Shown in pieces: positions 16,342 to 24,727 of a stretch of 42,149 nt of DNA. Position numbers and translations under genes: made by a program. The notes under the pieces were generated by a model, which had not been told where the DNA came from, did not search any database, and saw only the letters and a program-made list of their open reading frames with translations. The stretch's first letter is position 1, and each line of letters opens with the position of its first letter. Origin of the DNA: Cyanothece sp. BG0011 (GTDB lineage: Bacteria; Cyanobacteriota; Cyanobacteriia; Cyanobacteriales; Microcystaceae); NCBI RefSeq assembly GCF_003013815.1, contig NZ_PRLH01000098.1, forward strand, positions 1-42,149, in the 5' to 3' direction.

Positions 16342-17301
16342 ATGACCACAGATAACATACGACTACGTAACGAATTTATTAATACACAAGTCATTACCCG
16401 TGAAGGAGGTAAAAAGTTAGGGGTTGTTAAAGACATTTTAGTGGATATCGATCAACGGGAAGTGGTTGCCCTGGGACTACGGGATAATATGCTTTCCTTG
16501 TCAGGTATGCCCCAATATATGTACATTAGCAGTATTCGGCAGATCGGTGATGTCATTTTAGTCGACAACGAAGATGCGATCGAAACCGTCGACGTTGATA
16601 TGTACTCTCCTGTTATCAATTCTGAAGTGATCACAGAAGCAGGAGAACCCTTGGGCCGAGTCAGAGACTTTCAATTTGATCTAGCTACCGGTCAAGTTTT
16701 GTCTATCGTTATCGCTTCTCTAGGTTATCCCCAAATTCCTGATCAAGTCCTCAGTACCTATGAAATTTCTATGGAGGAAGTGGTTAGCAGTGGTCCTAAC
16801 CGTCTCATTGTCTTTGAAGGGGCCGAAGAACGCTTAACCCAGTTAACCGTCGGTGTGTTAGAACGATTAGGCATAGGTCGTCCGCCTTGGGAAACAGAAG
16901 ACGAAGACTATATCTATTCTCCCCCAACCGCTAGACCTGAAAATCAATTAGGAACCGGTGTTCCCGTCAGAACTCCTGTACAAGTGAAACAACCCGTCAT
17001 GGAAGAACGTTGGGACGAAGACACCTGGGAACAACCCATTACTCCCCCTCCCCCCAGACGAAGAGAGGAGTCCATTCGTTATGAAGAATACGAGGATGAG
17101 TATGAAGAGGATAACTGGGGAGAAACCCGACGGGAAGAACCGGTGTCCTATGAACCTCCCCTACGAGAAAAAGAATACGAATATGATGAGGTTCAAGGGG
17201 ATGTTTGGGACGATGATATTGAACCCGAACCCTATAACCCTCGTCCTGTAAATATTCCTCAAAAACAAAAGCAAGCGGAATATTACGAAGAAGAAGCTTA
17301 A
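16342..17301 (+). CDS. PRC-barrel protein with acidic, disordered C-terminus
   Basis: A 319-residue protein with two PRC-barrel domains. The first is about residues 8-80 (EFINTQVITREGGKKLGVVK...), the second about 92-165 (SEVITEAGEPLGRVRDFQFD...). From about 195 on it is low-complexity: rich in Glu, Tyr, Pro and Trp (EEYEDEYEEDNW). PRC-barrels occur in RimM, photosynthetic reaction-centre H subunits and many cyanobacterial proteins of unknown role. No membrane segment. Start is ATG 16342. A strong terminator follows 20 bases after the stop. The tail probably mediates charge-based contacts, which is inference. Confidence 0.88.
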   Translation: MTTDNIRLRNEFINTQVITREGGKKLGVVKDILVDIDQREVVALGLRDNMLSLSGMPQYMYISSIRQIGDVILVDNEDAIETVDVDMYSPVINSEVITEAGEPLGRVRDFQFDLATGQVLSIVIASLGYPQIPDQVLSTYEISMEEVVSSGPNRLIVFEGAEERLTQLTVGVLERLGIGRPPWETEDEDYIYSPPTARPENQLGTGVPVRTPVQVKQPVMEERWDEDTWEQPITPPPPRRREESIRYEEYEDEYEEDNWGETRREEPVSYEPPLREKEYEYDEVQGDVWDDDIEPEPYNPRPVNIPQKQKQAEYYEEEA

Positions 17302-17321
17302 AAAAACTTTTTCGATTTTTT

Positions 17322-17345
17322 AGGTGGGTACAGCCCACCTTTTTT
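17322..17345 (+). terminator. Rho-independent terminator of the PRC-barrel gene
   Basis: AGGTGGG (17322-17328), 5-base loop, CCCACCT (17334-17340), then a T run to 17345; a T/A-rich tract also precedes the stem. Confidence 0.9.
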
Positions 17346-17450
17346 ATCATTGTAGAGCAGTTTAGACTACATTAATTCAATGTTATTAAACTATAATCCC
17401 GTCATTGTTTACCTTCTGCTGAAGAGTTACCAGATTCTGATGATACACCC

Positions 17451-18086
17451 GTGGATAACGAACTACAAGACTTAATTCCCCATGTTCTCAAAGATATTCT
17501 GGCATTAATTTGGTCAGACAGAATGGACTGGTATTTTGGGGTGGATATGGGTATTTATTATAATCCTCAACAACCCACTGATGTTATTGTACCCGATGGT
17601 TTTTTAAGTATTGGCGTTCCCCGTATTATTGATTCAGATTTACGCCTATCTTATGTCTTATGGGATGAACAAGTTATCCCTAAAATGGTTTTAGAAGTGG
17701 TTTCTCAAACGAGACGGGGAGAATATACGCAAAAAAAAGAAGATTATGCAACTATGGGGGTTTTATATTATGTGATTTATAACCCTTTACGAAAGAGAAA
17801 ACCCCGTTTAGAAGTGTATCAATTAAATAATCAACAATACGAATTATTAGAAGGGGAACCAATTTGGTTATCAGAAATCGGTTTAGGTATTGGTAGAGAA
17901 ATCGGCGTTTATCAAGGAGTTGAAAGAGAATGGTTATATTGGTACGATCAAGAGGGTAAACGATATTTTACTCCCGAAGAAAAGGCTTTACAAGCTGAAG
18001 AAAGAGCCTTACAAGCTGAAGAAAAGGCTAAAAAACTAGAAGAAAAGTTAAGAAGTTTAGGGGTTAATCCTTCAGAATTATCTTAA
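17451..18086 (+). CDS. Uma2/DUF820-family protein with a frameshifted N-terminus
   Basis: Uma2 core residues are VPDGFLSIGVPR and PKMVLEVVSQTRRGEYTQKK, followed by YATMGVLYYVIYNP; the fold is nuclease-like and the function unsettled. The C-terminus is a coiled coil with heptad copies of ALQAEE(K/R) and the common ending RSLGVNPSEL. The frame used begins at GTG 17451, without a clear ribosome binding site. Upstream, the same frame stays open back to 17397 and reads HCLPSAEELPDSDDTPVDNE, the usual start of this subfamily, but has no start codon. ATG 17380 (MLLNYNP) would join it if one base were added in the CCC at 17398-17400. So the gene probably lost one C and is either impaired or restarted at the GTG. 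Confidence 0.8.
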   Translation: MDNELQDLIPHVLKDILALIWSDRMDWYFGVDMGIYYNPQQPTDVIVPDGFLSIGVPRIIDSDLRLSYVLWDEQVIPKMVLEVVSQTRRGEYTQKKEDYATMGVLYYVIYNPLRKRKPRLEVYQLNNQQYELLEGEPIWLSEIGLGIGREIGVYQGVEREWLYWYDQEGKRYFTPEEKALQAEERALQAEEKAKKLEEKLRSLGVNPSELS

Positions 18087-18089
18087 TAT

Positions 18090-18123
18090 AGCAATTCCCA
18101 TGTTCCTCGGAATGACTACTAAG
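18090..18123. repeat. Copy 2 of the short dispersed element at 4570-4601
   Basis: The ends match copy 1 (AGCAATTC...; ...ACTACTAAG). The right end contains the stop codon of the minus-strand PIN toxin gene (18119-18121). Confidence 0.35.
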
Positions 18124-18508
18124 GATAAGGTAATAAGTTAACTTCAGAAATAAATCGATAATCGCTTTGATTTTTAGTCAATAACGGTATATTGAAAATA
18201 ATAGCAGAAGACGCAATGAAAGCATCGGGAATCAACAACCCATGACTGAGACGATATTCACTGAGAAGTTTTAATGCTTTTCTTGAGATTAATTCATTGA
18301 GATCAAGGATATAAAATCGGGAAAGAAACTTATTCAGCTTCTGTAACTCTATCTTATTACGACAACCGATAATTAATTCCATATTAGTAATCACACTAAT
18401 AGAAAGTTTAGCTTTCTTTTCTTCCGTCTTGACTCGATTAACCGCCGTGGAAATATTTCGACTAACATCAATTAATATATCAGTATCAACTAAAATTTTG
18501 TGAACCAT
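18119..18508 (-). CDS. PIN-domain toxin, VapC type
   Basis: About 129 residues from ATG 18508 (an in-frame GTG at 18517 would overlap the antitoxin). The PIN catalytic acids are visible: Asp in ILVDTDILID, Glu in TNMELIIG, Asp in IPDAFIASSA, and a late Asp in KNQSDYRF. Such proteins are Mg-dependent RNases that cut tRNA or rRNA. It starts one base after the antitoxin stop, so the two are translationally coupled. Its stop codon lies in a dispersed repeat. Confidence 0.88.
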   Translation of the reverse strand: MVHKILVDTDILIDVSRNISTAVNRVKTEEKKAKLSISVITNMELIIGCRNKIELQKLNKFLSRFYILDLNELISRKALKLLSEYRLSHGLLIPDAFIASSAIIFNIPLLTKNQSDYRFISEVNLLPYP

Positions 18509-18509
18509 T

Positions 18510-18743
18510 TTATCCACCCCATTCTTGTCGTCTTAACTGACGAACCCATTGAGAACTATTGGCTAACTCTTCTCTATCTTGCCACATTCCCACAAAAGAC
18601 TCATTTTCTAAATCAGTTAAAGGTGACTTTTCTGCTTGTTCATTAGGGACAGAATTTAGTAATTTTTCTAACAGTGTCTTTTGTTCATCTTCTGTTAAAG
18701 AATGAATAATTTCAACTAAAGAATCTAACAATTTAGTATTCAT
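18510..18743 (-). CDS. VapB-like antitoxin
   Basis: A 77-residue protein from ATG 18743, preceded by AAGGTGA at proper spacing; an upstream in-frame start at 18773 lies within cobA and is less likely. The N-terminal half (LDSLVEIIHSLTEDEQKTLL) is helical and the C-terminal half (VGMWQDREELANSSQWVRQL, ending RRQEWGG) is the part expected to wrap the PIN toxin, as in related cyanobacterial pairs. It begins 11 bases after the cobA stop and may be read through from cobA. Confidence 0.75.
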   Translation of the reverse strand: MNTKLLDSLVEIIHSLTEDEQKTLLEKLLNSVPNEQAEKSPLTDLENESFVGMWQDREELANSSQWVRQLRRQEWGG

Positions 18744-18753
18744 TTTAATCACC

Positions 18754-19533
18754 TTATTCTCCAACTCCACCATAACCGACTAATCTTGAATTTAACTCAA
18801 CCACTTGACCAATAATAGCGATCGCCGGGGCTTCAAAATTCGTTGTTTCGACCTGTTCAATAATGGTTGCTAATGTCCCTATTAACTGTTCTTGTTCCGG
18901 TCGCGTTCCCCAACGAACTAAAGCGATAGGAGTCTCAGTTGTTAACCCACCTTCTTGCAATGCTGTAACAATATTACTGAGGTTATGAACCCCCATATAA
19001 ATAACAATGGTTTCTGATCCTTGGGCGATCGCAGTCCAATTAACTTCCGGTCGATATTTTCCCGCTGCTTCGTGGCCCGTCACAAAGGTAACCGAAGAAC
19101 TATAACCGCGATGAGTCAGAGGAATACCTGCATAAGCAGGGGCCGCAATACCAGAAGTAATTCCGGGTACCACTTCCACGGGAATACCTGCTTTTACCAA
19201 GTCTTCCATTTCTTCCCCTCCCCTTCCAAAAACGAAGGGATCACCCCCTTTGAGACGAACCACCACAGGATACTGTCGCGCTTTCTCGATTAAAATTTCC
19301 GTGGTTTCTGCTTGTAACTTAGAATGACGACCCCGACGTTTTCCAGCATCGATTTTAATGGCATTCTCACCGATCATATCCAGGATCGGAGGGCTTACCA
19401 GCGCGTCATAAACCACAACATCAGCGTATTCAAGCAACGTTTTACCTTTTAAGGTCATTAACCCTGGATCACCCGGTCCTGCCCCCACTAAATACACTTT
19501 TCCTAAACAAGTTTGGGTTATTTTTTGCGTCAT
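18754..19533 (-). CDS. cobA: Uroporphyrinogen-III C-methyltransferase
   Basis: A 259-residue SAM-dependent enzyme that methylates uroporphyrinogen III at C2 and C7 to precorrin-2, the branch point to siroheme and cobalamin. Motifs: VYLVGAGPGDPGLMTLKG near residue 13-30, VVRLKGGDPFVFGRGGEE near 93-110, and VEVVPGITSGIAAPAYAGIP. It lacks the CysG-type dehydrogenase/ferrochelatase part; sirB lies 33 bases upstream on the same strand and supplies the chelatase. Start at ATG 19533 with AGAGGAAAGA upstream. The downstream VapBC-type pair is close enough to share its transcript. Confidence 0.95.
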   Translation of the reverse strand: MTQKITQTCLGKVYLVGAGPGDPGLMTLKGKTLLEYADVVVYDALVSPPILDMIGENAIKIDAGKRRGRHSKLQAETTEILIEKARQYPVVVRLKGGDPFVFGRGGEEMEDLVKAGIPVEVVPGITSGIAAPAYAGIPLTHRGYSSSVTFVTGHEAAGKYRPEVNWTAIAQGSETIVIYMGVHNLSNIVTALQEGGLTTETPIALVRWGTRPEQEQLIGTLATIIEQVETTNFEAPAIAIIGQVVELNSRLVGYGGVGE

Positions 19534-19566
19534 AGTTTATTCTTTCCTCTATTATTCAGTGATCAG

Positions 19567-20343
19567 TTATTTATCTATCAAGTGACTAACCATCAATTGA
19601 GCCAGTTCTGGGGTTGCGCCTAACGGTTGTCCTAAGTTAAGTTGAATCTGGGGTAAACTGTCTTGTAATTGTTGAACTTGTTCTTTAATAACCGTAGTAA
19701 TGCCTCCTGTGAAGAGAAAATAAGGCACAATAGTAATCTGTTTTTTCCCTTGTTTGACTAAAGCATTAACTTGGTCTGATAAACTGGGTTTGATACTCCA
19801 ATAAGCCACTTCAGCATTTAATTGAGAAGCGATCGCTTCAACCGAACTATTTCCCCCTTGACGACGACTGCCATGAGCGATAATAATTCTAGCGTCTTGG
19901 GGATGGGTTGAGAACTGACGATCCATAATCTTAACTAACCCTTTATAACTCCCCAAATAGGGACAGCATTCTATGTTTATTTTATGACCTATTTTTTCTT
20001 GTGCGGTTCTGATTTCTCTGGGGATATCTTCTTTAACATGAACCCCTGGTAAGAGAAATAAAGGAACCACTTTTAGGGTGTTAATGTCGACTGCTTCTAG
20101 TTGAGTGGCGAATTGTTCAATTTTCTCGGATAAAGAAAGGTCAGATAATTCCAAAGACGCTGTTTTTACCATCGTTACAGGAGATAATACCGCACAATGG
20201 TTGTTTTTATCGGGATTGGGTTTTTTTTCGCTATAAAATTGCAGTTGTTCTTCTACCAAATAGGATAAACGTTCTAAAGCAATTTTTGGCCGGGGATCAC
20301 GACTTCCGTGAGAAACGAGTAGATAAGCTGATGTTAAAGTCAA
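19567..20343 (-). CDS. sirB: Sirohydrochlorin chelatase, two-domain CbiX/SirB type
   Basis: A 258-residue protein with two CbiX-like halves: LLVSHGSRDPRPKIALERL (His12) and RIIIAHGSRRQGGNSSVEAI (second His near 156). Each half has a matching later segment (VVPLFLLPGVHVKEDIP; IVPYFLFTGGI). It inserts Fe2+ (siroheme) or Co2+ into sirohydrochlorin. Its place directly before cobA argues for siroheme, the cofactor of nitrite and sulfite reductases. No cobalamin riboswitch is seen upstream. Start at ATG 20343. Confidence 0.88.
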   Translation of the reverse strand: MTLTSAYLLVSHGSRDPRPKIALERLSYLVEEQLQFYSEKKPNPDKNNHCAVLSPVTMVKTASLELSDLSLSEKIEQFATQLEAVDINTLKVVPLFLLPGVHVKEDIPREIRTAQEKIGHKINIECCPYLGSYKGLVKIMDRQFSTHPQDARIIIAHGSRRQGGNSSVEAIASQLNAEVAYWSIKPSLSDQVNALVKQGKKQITIVPYFLFTGGITTVIKEQVQQLQDSLPQIQLNLGQPLGATPELAQLMVSHLIDK

Positions 20344-20486
20344 GGTCTATCTTTAAAGAATTCTATATTGTTTTATCATAAGGCAATTTTTTTACTGTCA
20401 TCGTGATGTGGTCATTTTCCCCAACCAAAGGCTAAGCTTACTATATTAACTAAATCCTATAACTCATTTAAAGTTAACTGAAAACG

Positions 20487-20523
20487 GGTCACTGGTCACT
20501 GATAACTGCTTACTGATAACTGA
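20487..20523. repeat. Heptamer array GGTCACT/GATAACT-type
   Basis: Units GGTCACT, GGTCACT, GATAACT, GCTTACT, GATAACT run from 20487 to 20521, ending a few bases before the ABC ATPase start codon (20527). Related units occur at 23298-23333. Confidence 0.85.
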
Positions 20524-20526
20524 ATT

Positions 20527-21480
20527 ATGATAGCCCCAGAATTAGCGATCGCCACCTCTAACCTAACCAAGCAATTTGAACGCCATGTTGCGGTCAATAA
20601 GCTAGAATTAGAGGTAAAAGCCGGAGAAGTCTACGGTTTAATTGGCCCCAATGGTGCCGGCAAAACCACCTTAATGCGAATGTTGGCCGCTGTTGAAGAA
20701 CCCACCACCGGGGAAATTCATATTTATGGCGATCGCCTTTTAACGGATAATAGTCACCCCCGTCTCAAGCAAAAATTAGGCTATCTTCCTGATGATTTCC
20801 CTTTATATGAAGACCTCAATGTTTGGGATTATTTAGATTATTTTGCGAGACTGTATCACGTCAAATTACCCCATCGTCGTCGTCGTATTCAAGAGGTTCT
20901 AGAATTAGTCCAATTAACCAGTAAAAAAGATAGTAATATTAAAACCCTTTCACGGGGAATGAAACAACGATTAAGTTTAGCTAGAACGATCTTACATGAT
21001 CCTCTTTTACTATTATTAGATGAACCGGTTTCCGGGTTAGATCCCATTGCTAGAATGCAGTTTAGGCAAGTGATCAAAATTTTGCAAAGTGTGGGAATGA
21101 CGGTTTTAATTTCTTCCCATGTGTTAAGTGATTTAGCAGAATTATGTACCTCTGTTGGTATTATGGAACTAGGATCTTTAGTCGAAAGTACCTCATTAAA
21201 AGACCTCTATGAACGATTATCTCATCAACAAATTATCATCAAAACATTGGGAGATTTAACCCAATTACAACAAGAATTAAAAGGCTTCTCTCAAGTAGAA
21301 GAATGGGAAATTATTTCTCATCAAAATAGTTTACGAGTGAACTTTGCCGGAGGAGACGAAGAAAGTGCCGAACTCTTAAAACATCTCATTTATCAGGGAA
21401 TTCCTATCGCTGAATTTCACTGCACTCAAGAAGATTTAGAGTCTATTTTTCTTAATTTAGACCATAAACAAGCATCATAA
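20527..21480 (+). CDS. ABC transporter ATP-binding protein
   Basis: A 317-residue ATPase: Walker A GLIGPNGAGKTTL (Lys46), signature LSRGMKQR (141-148), Walker B LLLLDEPVSGLDP (161-173), and an H-loop in VLISSHVLSDL. The C-terminal 80 residues are the extension typical of ABC-2 export ATPases (CcmA/DrrA-like). The next gene encodes its membrane partner. Substrate unknown. The start ATG 20527 directly follows a heptamer array that leaves no good ribosome binding site; a HIP1 site lies in codons 6-9. Confidence 0.93.
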   Translation: MIAPELAIATSNLTKQFERHVAVNKLELEVKAGEVYGLIGPNGAGKTTLMRMLAAVEEPTTGEIHIYGDRLLTDNSHPRLKQKLGYLPDDFPLYEDLNVWDYLDYFARLYHVKLPHRRRRIQEVLELVQLTSKKDSNIKTLSRGMKQRLSLARTILHDPLLLLLDEPVSGLDPIARMQFRQVIKILQSVGMTVLISSHVLSDLAELCTSVGIMELGSLVESTSLKDLYERLSHQQIIIKTLGDLTQLQQELKGFSQVEEWEIISHQNSLRVNFAGGDEESAELLKHLIYQGIPIAEFHCTQEDLESIFLNLDHKQAS

Positions 21481-21523
21481 TTGATGTCATTAACTCACAC
21501 CAAAATCTAGGAGGAATAAGTCA

Positions 21524-23248
21524 ATGCTGTTGACCTATATTGATAAATTCGGGGACTGGAATCCCCAATTATTAAGGGAAGTAAAAGGACGTTTCAAACT
21601 TCGTAATTTATCCATTGCTGCTGTTATTGCTATTAGTCTTCAAAGTTTATTACTATTAAGTTTCAGTGGACAACTTCCCATCGATCCGAATACCATAGAT
21701 GCGCCTCCATTTCAATATAGTCGCTATTGTACCGCTACACCACCAGAGAATTCTTACCCTCCCTATAATCAACTATATTGTATTCAAGATTTAGTAGGAA
21801 ATTGGGTCATTAATTGGCAACTTTGGTGGTTAGATATCTTTAAAGTTCTCAGTGTCACTGGTTTATTTATTTTATTAGTGGCAGGAACTTATTTACTGAT
21901 TGCAGATTTATCCAAAGAAGAAAATAAAGGAACATTAAACTTTATTCGCTTAACCCCACGGTCTTCTAACAATATTCTATTAGGAAAAATGTTAGGAGTT
22001 CCTTCTATTATTTACTTTCTGTGTTTGCTTTTATTCCCCTTACATCTAATGGCTGGATTTCAAGCCCATATTTCTCCTAGTTTAATGCTTGCCTATTATG
22101 GAGGAATTATAATCAGTTGTGGCTTTTTCTATAGTCTGTCTTTATTCTTTGCTTTGGTGAGTTCAAAGTTAGGAGGATTTCAATCTTTTCTCGGAAGCGG
22201 ACTGGTTTTAATGTTTATCTTTATGACCACAAGTGTTGTCTTATCTTCCCATGATTTTATTTCCCACACTCCTCTAGATTGGTTTATGTTGTTTTATCCG
22301 GGAACAATTTTAGCTTATTTAGTTGAGTCCAGTTATATTCCCGTTAAAACTGCCGAACTTGACTACGAAACCCTACATCAGTTTGCTTGGTATGGTAAAC
22401 AATTTTGGCAAAATTCATTCTTAGGAATTAGCTTTATTTTTGCTAATTATTGCCTTTGGACTTATTGGATACAGCAAGCATTAAACCGTCGTTTTCGTAA
22501 TCCAAACGCTACTTGGATCAGCAAACTTGATAGTTATGGAATCTCAGCAAGTTTCATTATTATCGTCACAGGATTTGTTTTTCAATCAGGCCGTCGCGGA
22601 AGATTTGAATATCATATTTTTGATAATCTGATTGTCTTACAAATGTTTATGATTATCTTTGCTTGCTTATTAATGGTTGCTTTGAGTCCTCACCGTCAAA
22701 CCTTATTTGATTGGGCAAGATATCGTCACCAAACCCCTCAAAATCGTCGTTCTCTCCTACGAGATTTAATCTTAGGAGAAAAAAGCCCTTCAACCCTGGC
22801 GATCGCTCTCAATTTAGCCATTCTGTTTGCCTATCTTATCCCTGCGATCCTGATAGCACCCCTAAATGATGCTTGTAGTGTTTTATTAGGACTCTTTATC
22901 AGCCTGAATCTCTTAATGATTTATGCCCTATTGAGTCAAAGAATTCTTTTATTGAAACTACCCAAACCCACTTTAATCGCTACTGCCGTTATTAGTGTGT
23001 TAATGGTGGTTCCTCCCATTGTCTTCGCCATTTTACAACTAACTCCCCACGAAATTGCCACTCCTTGGTTATTTACCATTTTTAGTCTGGCTGCTTTTAA
23101 CCGTTATCTCGACACATTAACTCTAATGTCAGTCATCTTCCCCATACTCAGTCAATGGGGACTCATCGCTTTAGGTAGCTATGAAATGGGTAAACGTTTA
23201 CAACAAGCAGGAGAATCAGAAACCAAACCCTTATTAGTGAATAGTTAA
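21524..23248 (+). CDS. ABC-2-type transporter permease
   Basis: A 574-residue membrane protein with about a dozen hydrophobic segments, starting with NPQLLREVKGRFKLRNLS before the first helix, a layout common in cyanobacterial ABC-2 permeases that pair with CcmA-like ATPases. An extended periplasmic loop after the first helix (residues about 48-90) holds two to three Cys residues. The central segment LSKEENKGTLNFIRLTP is the conserved cytosolic ABC-2 pattern. Start at ATG 21524 has a strong GGAGGA site nine bases upstream, 43 bases after the ATPase gene, so they form one operon. Exported substrate unknown. Confidence 0.88.
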   Translation: MLLTYIDKFGDWNPQLLREVKGRFKLRNLSIAAVIAISLQSLLLLSFSGQLPIDPNTIDAPPFQYSRYCTATPPENSYPPYNQLYCIQDLVGNWVINWQLWWLDIFKVLSVTGLFILLVAGTYLLIADLSKEENKGTLNFIRLTPRSSNNILLGKMLGVPSIIYFLCLLLFPLHLMAGFQAHISPSLMLAYYGGIIISCGFFYSLSLFFALVSSKLGGFQSFLGSGLVLMFIFMTTSVVLSSHDFISHTPLDWFMLFYPGTILAYLVESSYIPVKTAELDYETLHQFAWYGKQFWQNSFLGISFIFANYCLWTYWIQQALNRRFRNPNATWISKLDSYGISASFIIIVTGFVFQSGRRGRFEYHIFDNLIVLQMFMIIFACLLMVALSPHRQTLFDWARYRHQTPQNRRSLLRDLILGEKSPSTLAIALNLAILFAYLIPAILIAPLNDACSVLLGLFISLNLLMIYALLSQRILLLKLPKPTLIATAVISVLMVVPPIVFAILQLTPHEIATPWLFTIFSLAAFNRYLDTLTLMSVIFPILSQWGLIALGSYEMGKRLQQAGESETKPLLVNS

Positions 23249-23297
23249 TAATTCTTGAGGGGAACAGAGAAATTGTCTTTCTTGTTCCCTATTCCCT

Positions 23298-23333
23298 GAT
23301 AATTGATCACTGGTTACTGATCACTGATCACTG
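23298..23333. repeat. Heptamer array GATCACT-type
   Basis: Units GATAATT, GATCACT, GGTTACT, GATCACT, GATCACT. The last unit contains the stop codon (23328-23330) of the minus-strand DUF4335 gene, so the array encodes the gene's end. Confidence 0.85.
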
Positions 23334-23984
23334 TTGAGGAGGAGTTTCCGAAGAAGGTTGTCCTAGGGGTGCAGTTTCCGTCGGAGGTGCCGATAAATCC
23401 GGTTCCGGTTCTTCGACTTCAGGGGAGGGAATAAAGAACAATGCAAAGGCTGCTACCACTAAACTAGCAATCCCTAAAGTAGCAGGAATGGCTCGCTGTG
23501 CTAACGGTTCATCCGGGGGACGATAACGACGGGATAGGGGTTTTAATTGTAAGCTTAAGTTTGGTAACGTCTGACTATCGGCAACAAATTGGTCAATGGC
23601 CTCCACTAAATCAAATAACTGTACCGTCGTTAAATTGATTTCTATGGGCTTATCGGTTTGAGTCGAGGGATACCAAATCAAACGATGAATATCTTGACCT
23701 GAGACCTTTTCAATCTTGATCTTATCTTCTTCGGCTTGGCTATGAACAGGATGAGGAATACCACTAAGATACCCTTGAGCATATTCGCTCACGGTTTTCA
23801 CCAAATTTTCCAGTAAACTAGACCCCCCTTGCAGTTTCTGGGCAATACCCATAAATCGACATTCAGTATTGACTAAAATTGAGAGTTCAGGACGAGGGTT
23901 GGCCATATCCGTCCCCGAATCATTATTTAATCCTTCCAGGATGAGAGTACAATTAGGCAAATTATACTGACGTTGAATATTCAC
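23328..23984 (-). CDS. DUF4335 protein with one C-terminal membrane segment
   Basis: A 218-residue protein of unknown function, known from cyanobacteria. The N-terminal domain (NLPNCTLILEGLNND...) carries the family pattern through about residue 160. A single hydrophobic segment follows (LGIASLVVAAFALFFIP, near 175-192), then a Pro/Glu-rich tail. It starts with GTG at 23984, overlapping the DUF3038 stop by four bases (GTGA), with GGGGAGG upstream: tight coupling. The tail ends within a heptamer array. Confidence 0.85.
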   Translation of the reverse strand: MNIQRQYNLPNCTLILEGLNNDSGTDMANPRPELSILVNTECRFMGIAQKLQGGSSLLENLVKTVSEYAQGYLSGIPHPVHSQAEEDKIKIEKVSGQDIHRLIWYPSTQTDKPIEINLTTVQLFDLVEAIDQFVADSQTLPNLSLQLKPLSRRYRPPDEPLAQRAIPATLGIASLVVAAFALFFIPSPEVEEPEPDLSAPPTETAPLGQPSSETPPQQ

Positions 23985-24610
23985 GCAACCTCCCCATCAA
24001 ATAAACTAATCCAAAATCGTTGCATTCCAGCAGTACCTGTACAGAATAATAGCTGTTTTAGCAAAAATAGGGCGAGTTCGTTTAATTCCTCTTCTGAACT
24101 TAGATAAACAGATACTTTAGCCCGACGGGGATTCATACGACTCCGAAAATGGGCGCGGAATTGGTCTAAATATTCAGCTAACAGAAAATGACAAGTAACA
24201 GGGAGGCCCTTTTGGTGCATTTGCTGTTCTGCCAGTAATAATTGCCGAATTTGTACCGTTAAAGGCTTAACTCGATAATTCGCAATGATTACCAGGGCTT
24301 TAGCTTGATCTATGGTTAACGTATCACGGGTATAAGCCCTTCGCCAAGGATTGGTAGAACGCAGTCGCCACAGCGCAATGCGATTTTTAATAATTTTTTC
24401 GAGATTGAAGTGTTTAATCGTCGTTAACATCTGCTCTGACGCGCCTAATTCTAATGCTTCAAGGGCAAGTAGTAAAAGGTCGATGTGTTGTTGAATACGA
24501 CCAGCACACCGTTGTCCAGAAATGGTAAAATCTGGCAAATTATCTAAAATAATCGGTTTTGACTCAACAGAAGGATTAGAATCGGCCATTGTGGTTGTAG
24601 AAGAAATCAT
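23981..24610 (-). CDS. DUF3038 protein
   Basis: A 209-residue all-alpha-looking cyanobacterial protein of unknown function: LPDFTISGQRCAGRIQQHID, LWRLRSTNPWRRAYTRD and YLDQFRAHFRSRMNPRRAKV are characteristic segments. No membrane segment or signal. Always coupled here with the following DUF4335 gene (4-base overlap), so a joint role, possibly at a membrane through the DUF4335 anchor, is likely but inferred. The start at 24610 may be later (MADSNPS at residue 8). Confidence 0.85.
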   Translation of the reverse strand: MISSTTTMADSNPSVESKPIILDNLPDFTISGQRCAGRIQQHIDLLLLALEALELGASEQMLTTIKHFNLEKIIKNRIALWRLRSTNPWRRAYTRDTLTIDQAKALVIIANYRVKPLTVQIRQLLLAEQQMHQKGLPVTCHFLLAEYLDQFRAHFRSRMNPRRAKVSVYLSSEEELNELALFLLKQLLFCTGTAGMQRFWISLFDGEVA

Positions 24611-24727
24611 CTTACCATAGCATCAGACATCATATCCCAAATGAATGGGACTTGTGAACTGTAATCAATATAGCGTCTTTATCTGACTTGACAACAGGAT
24701 ACCTTACCCATCACCCAGAAAGTTCAG

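Noticed and set aside
20344-20526. Possible cobalamin riboswitch before sirB/cobA
   Set aside because: The region upstream of sirB is short and shows no B12-box-like conserved elements; it is mostly heptamer repeats before the ABC gene.
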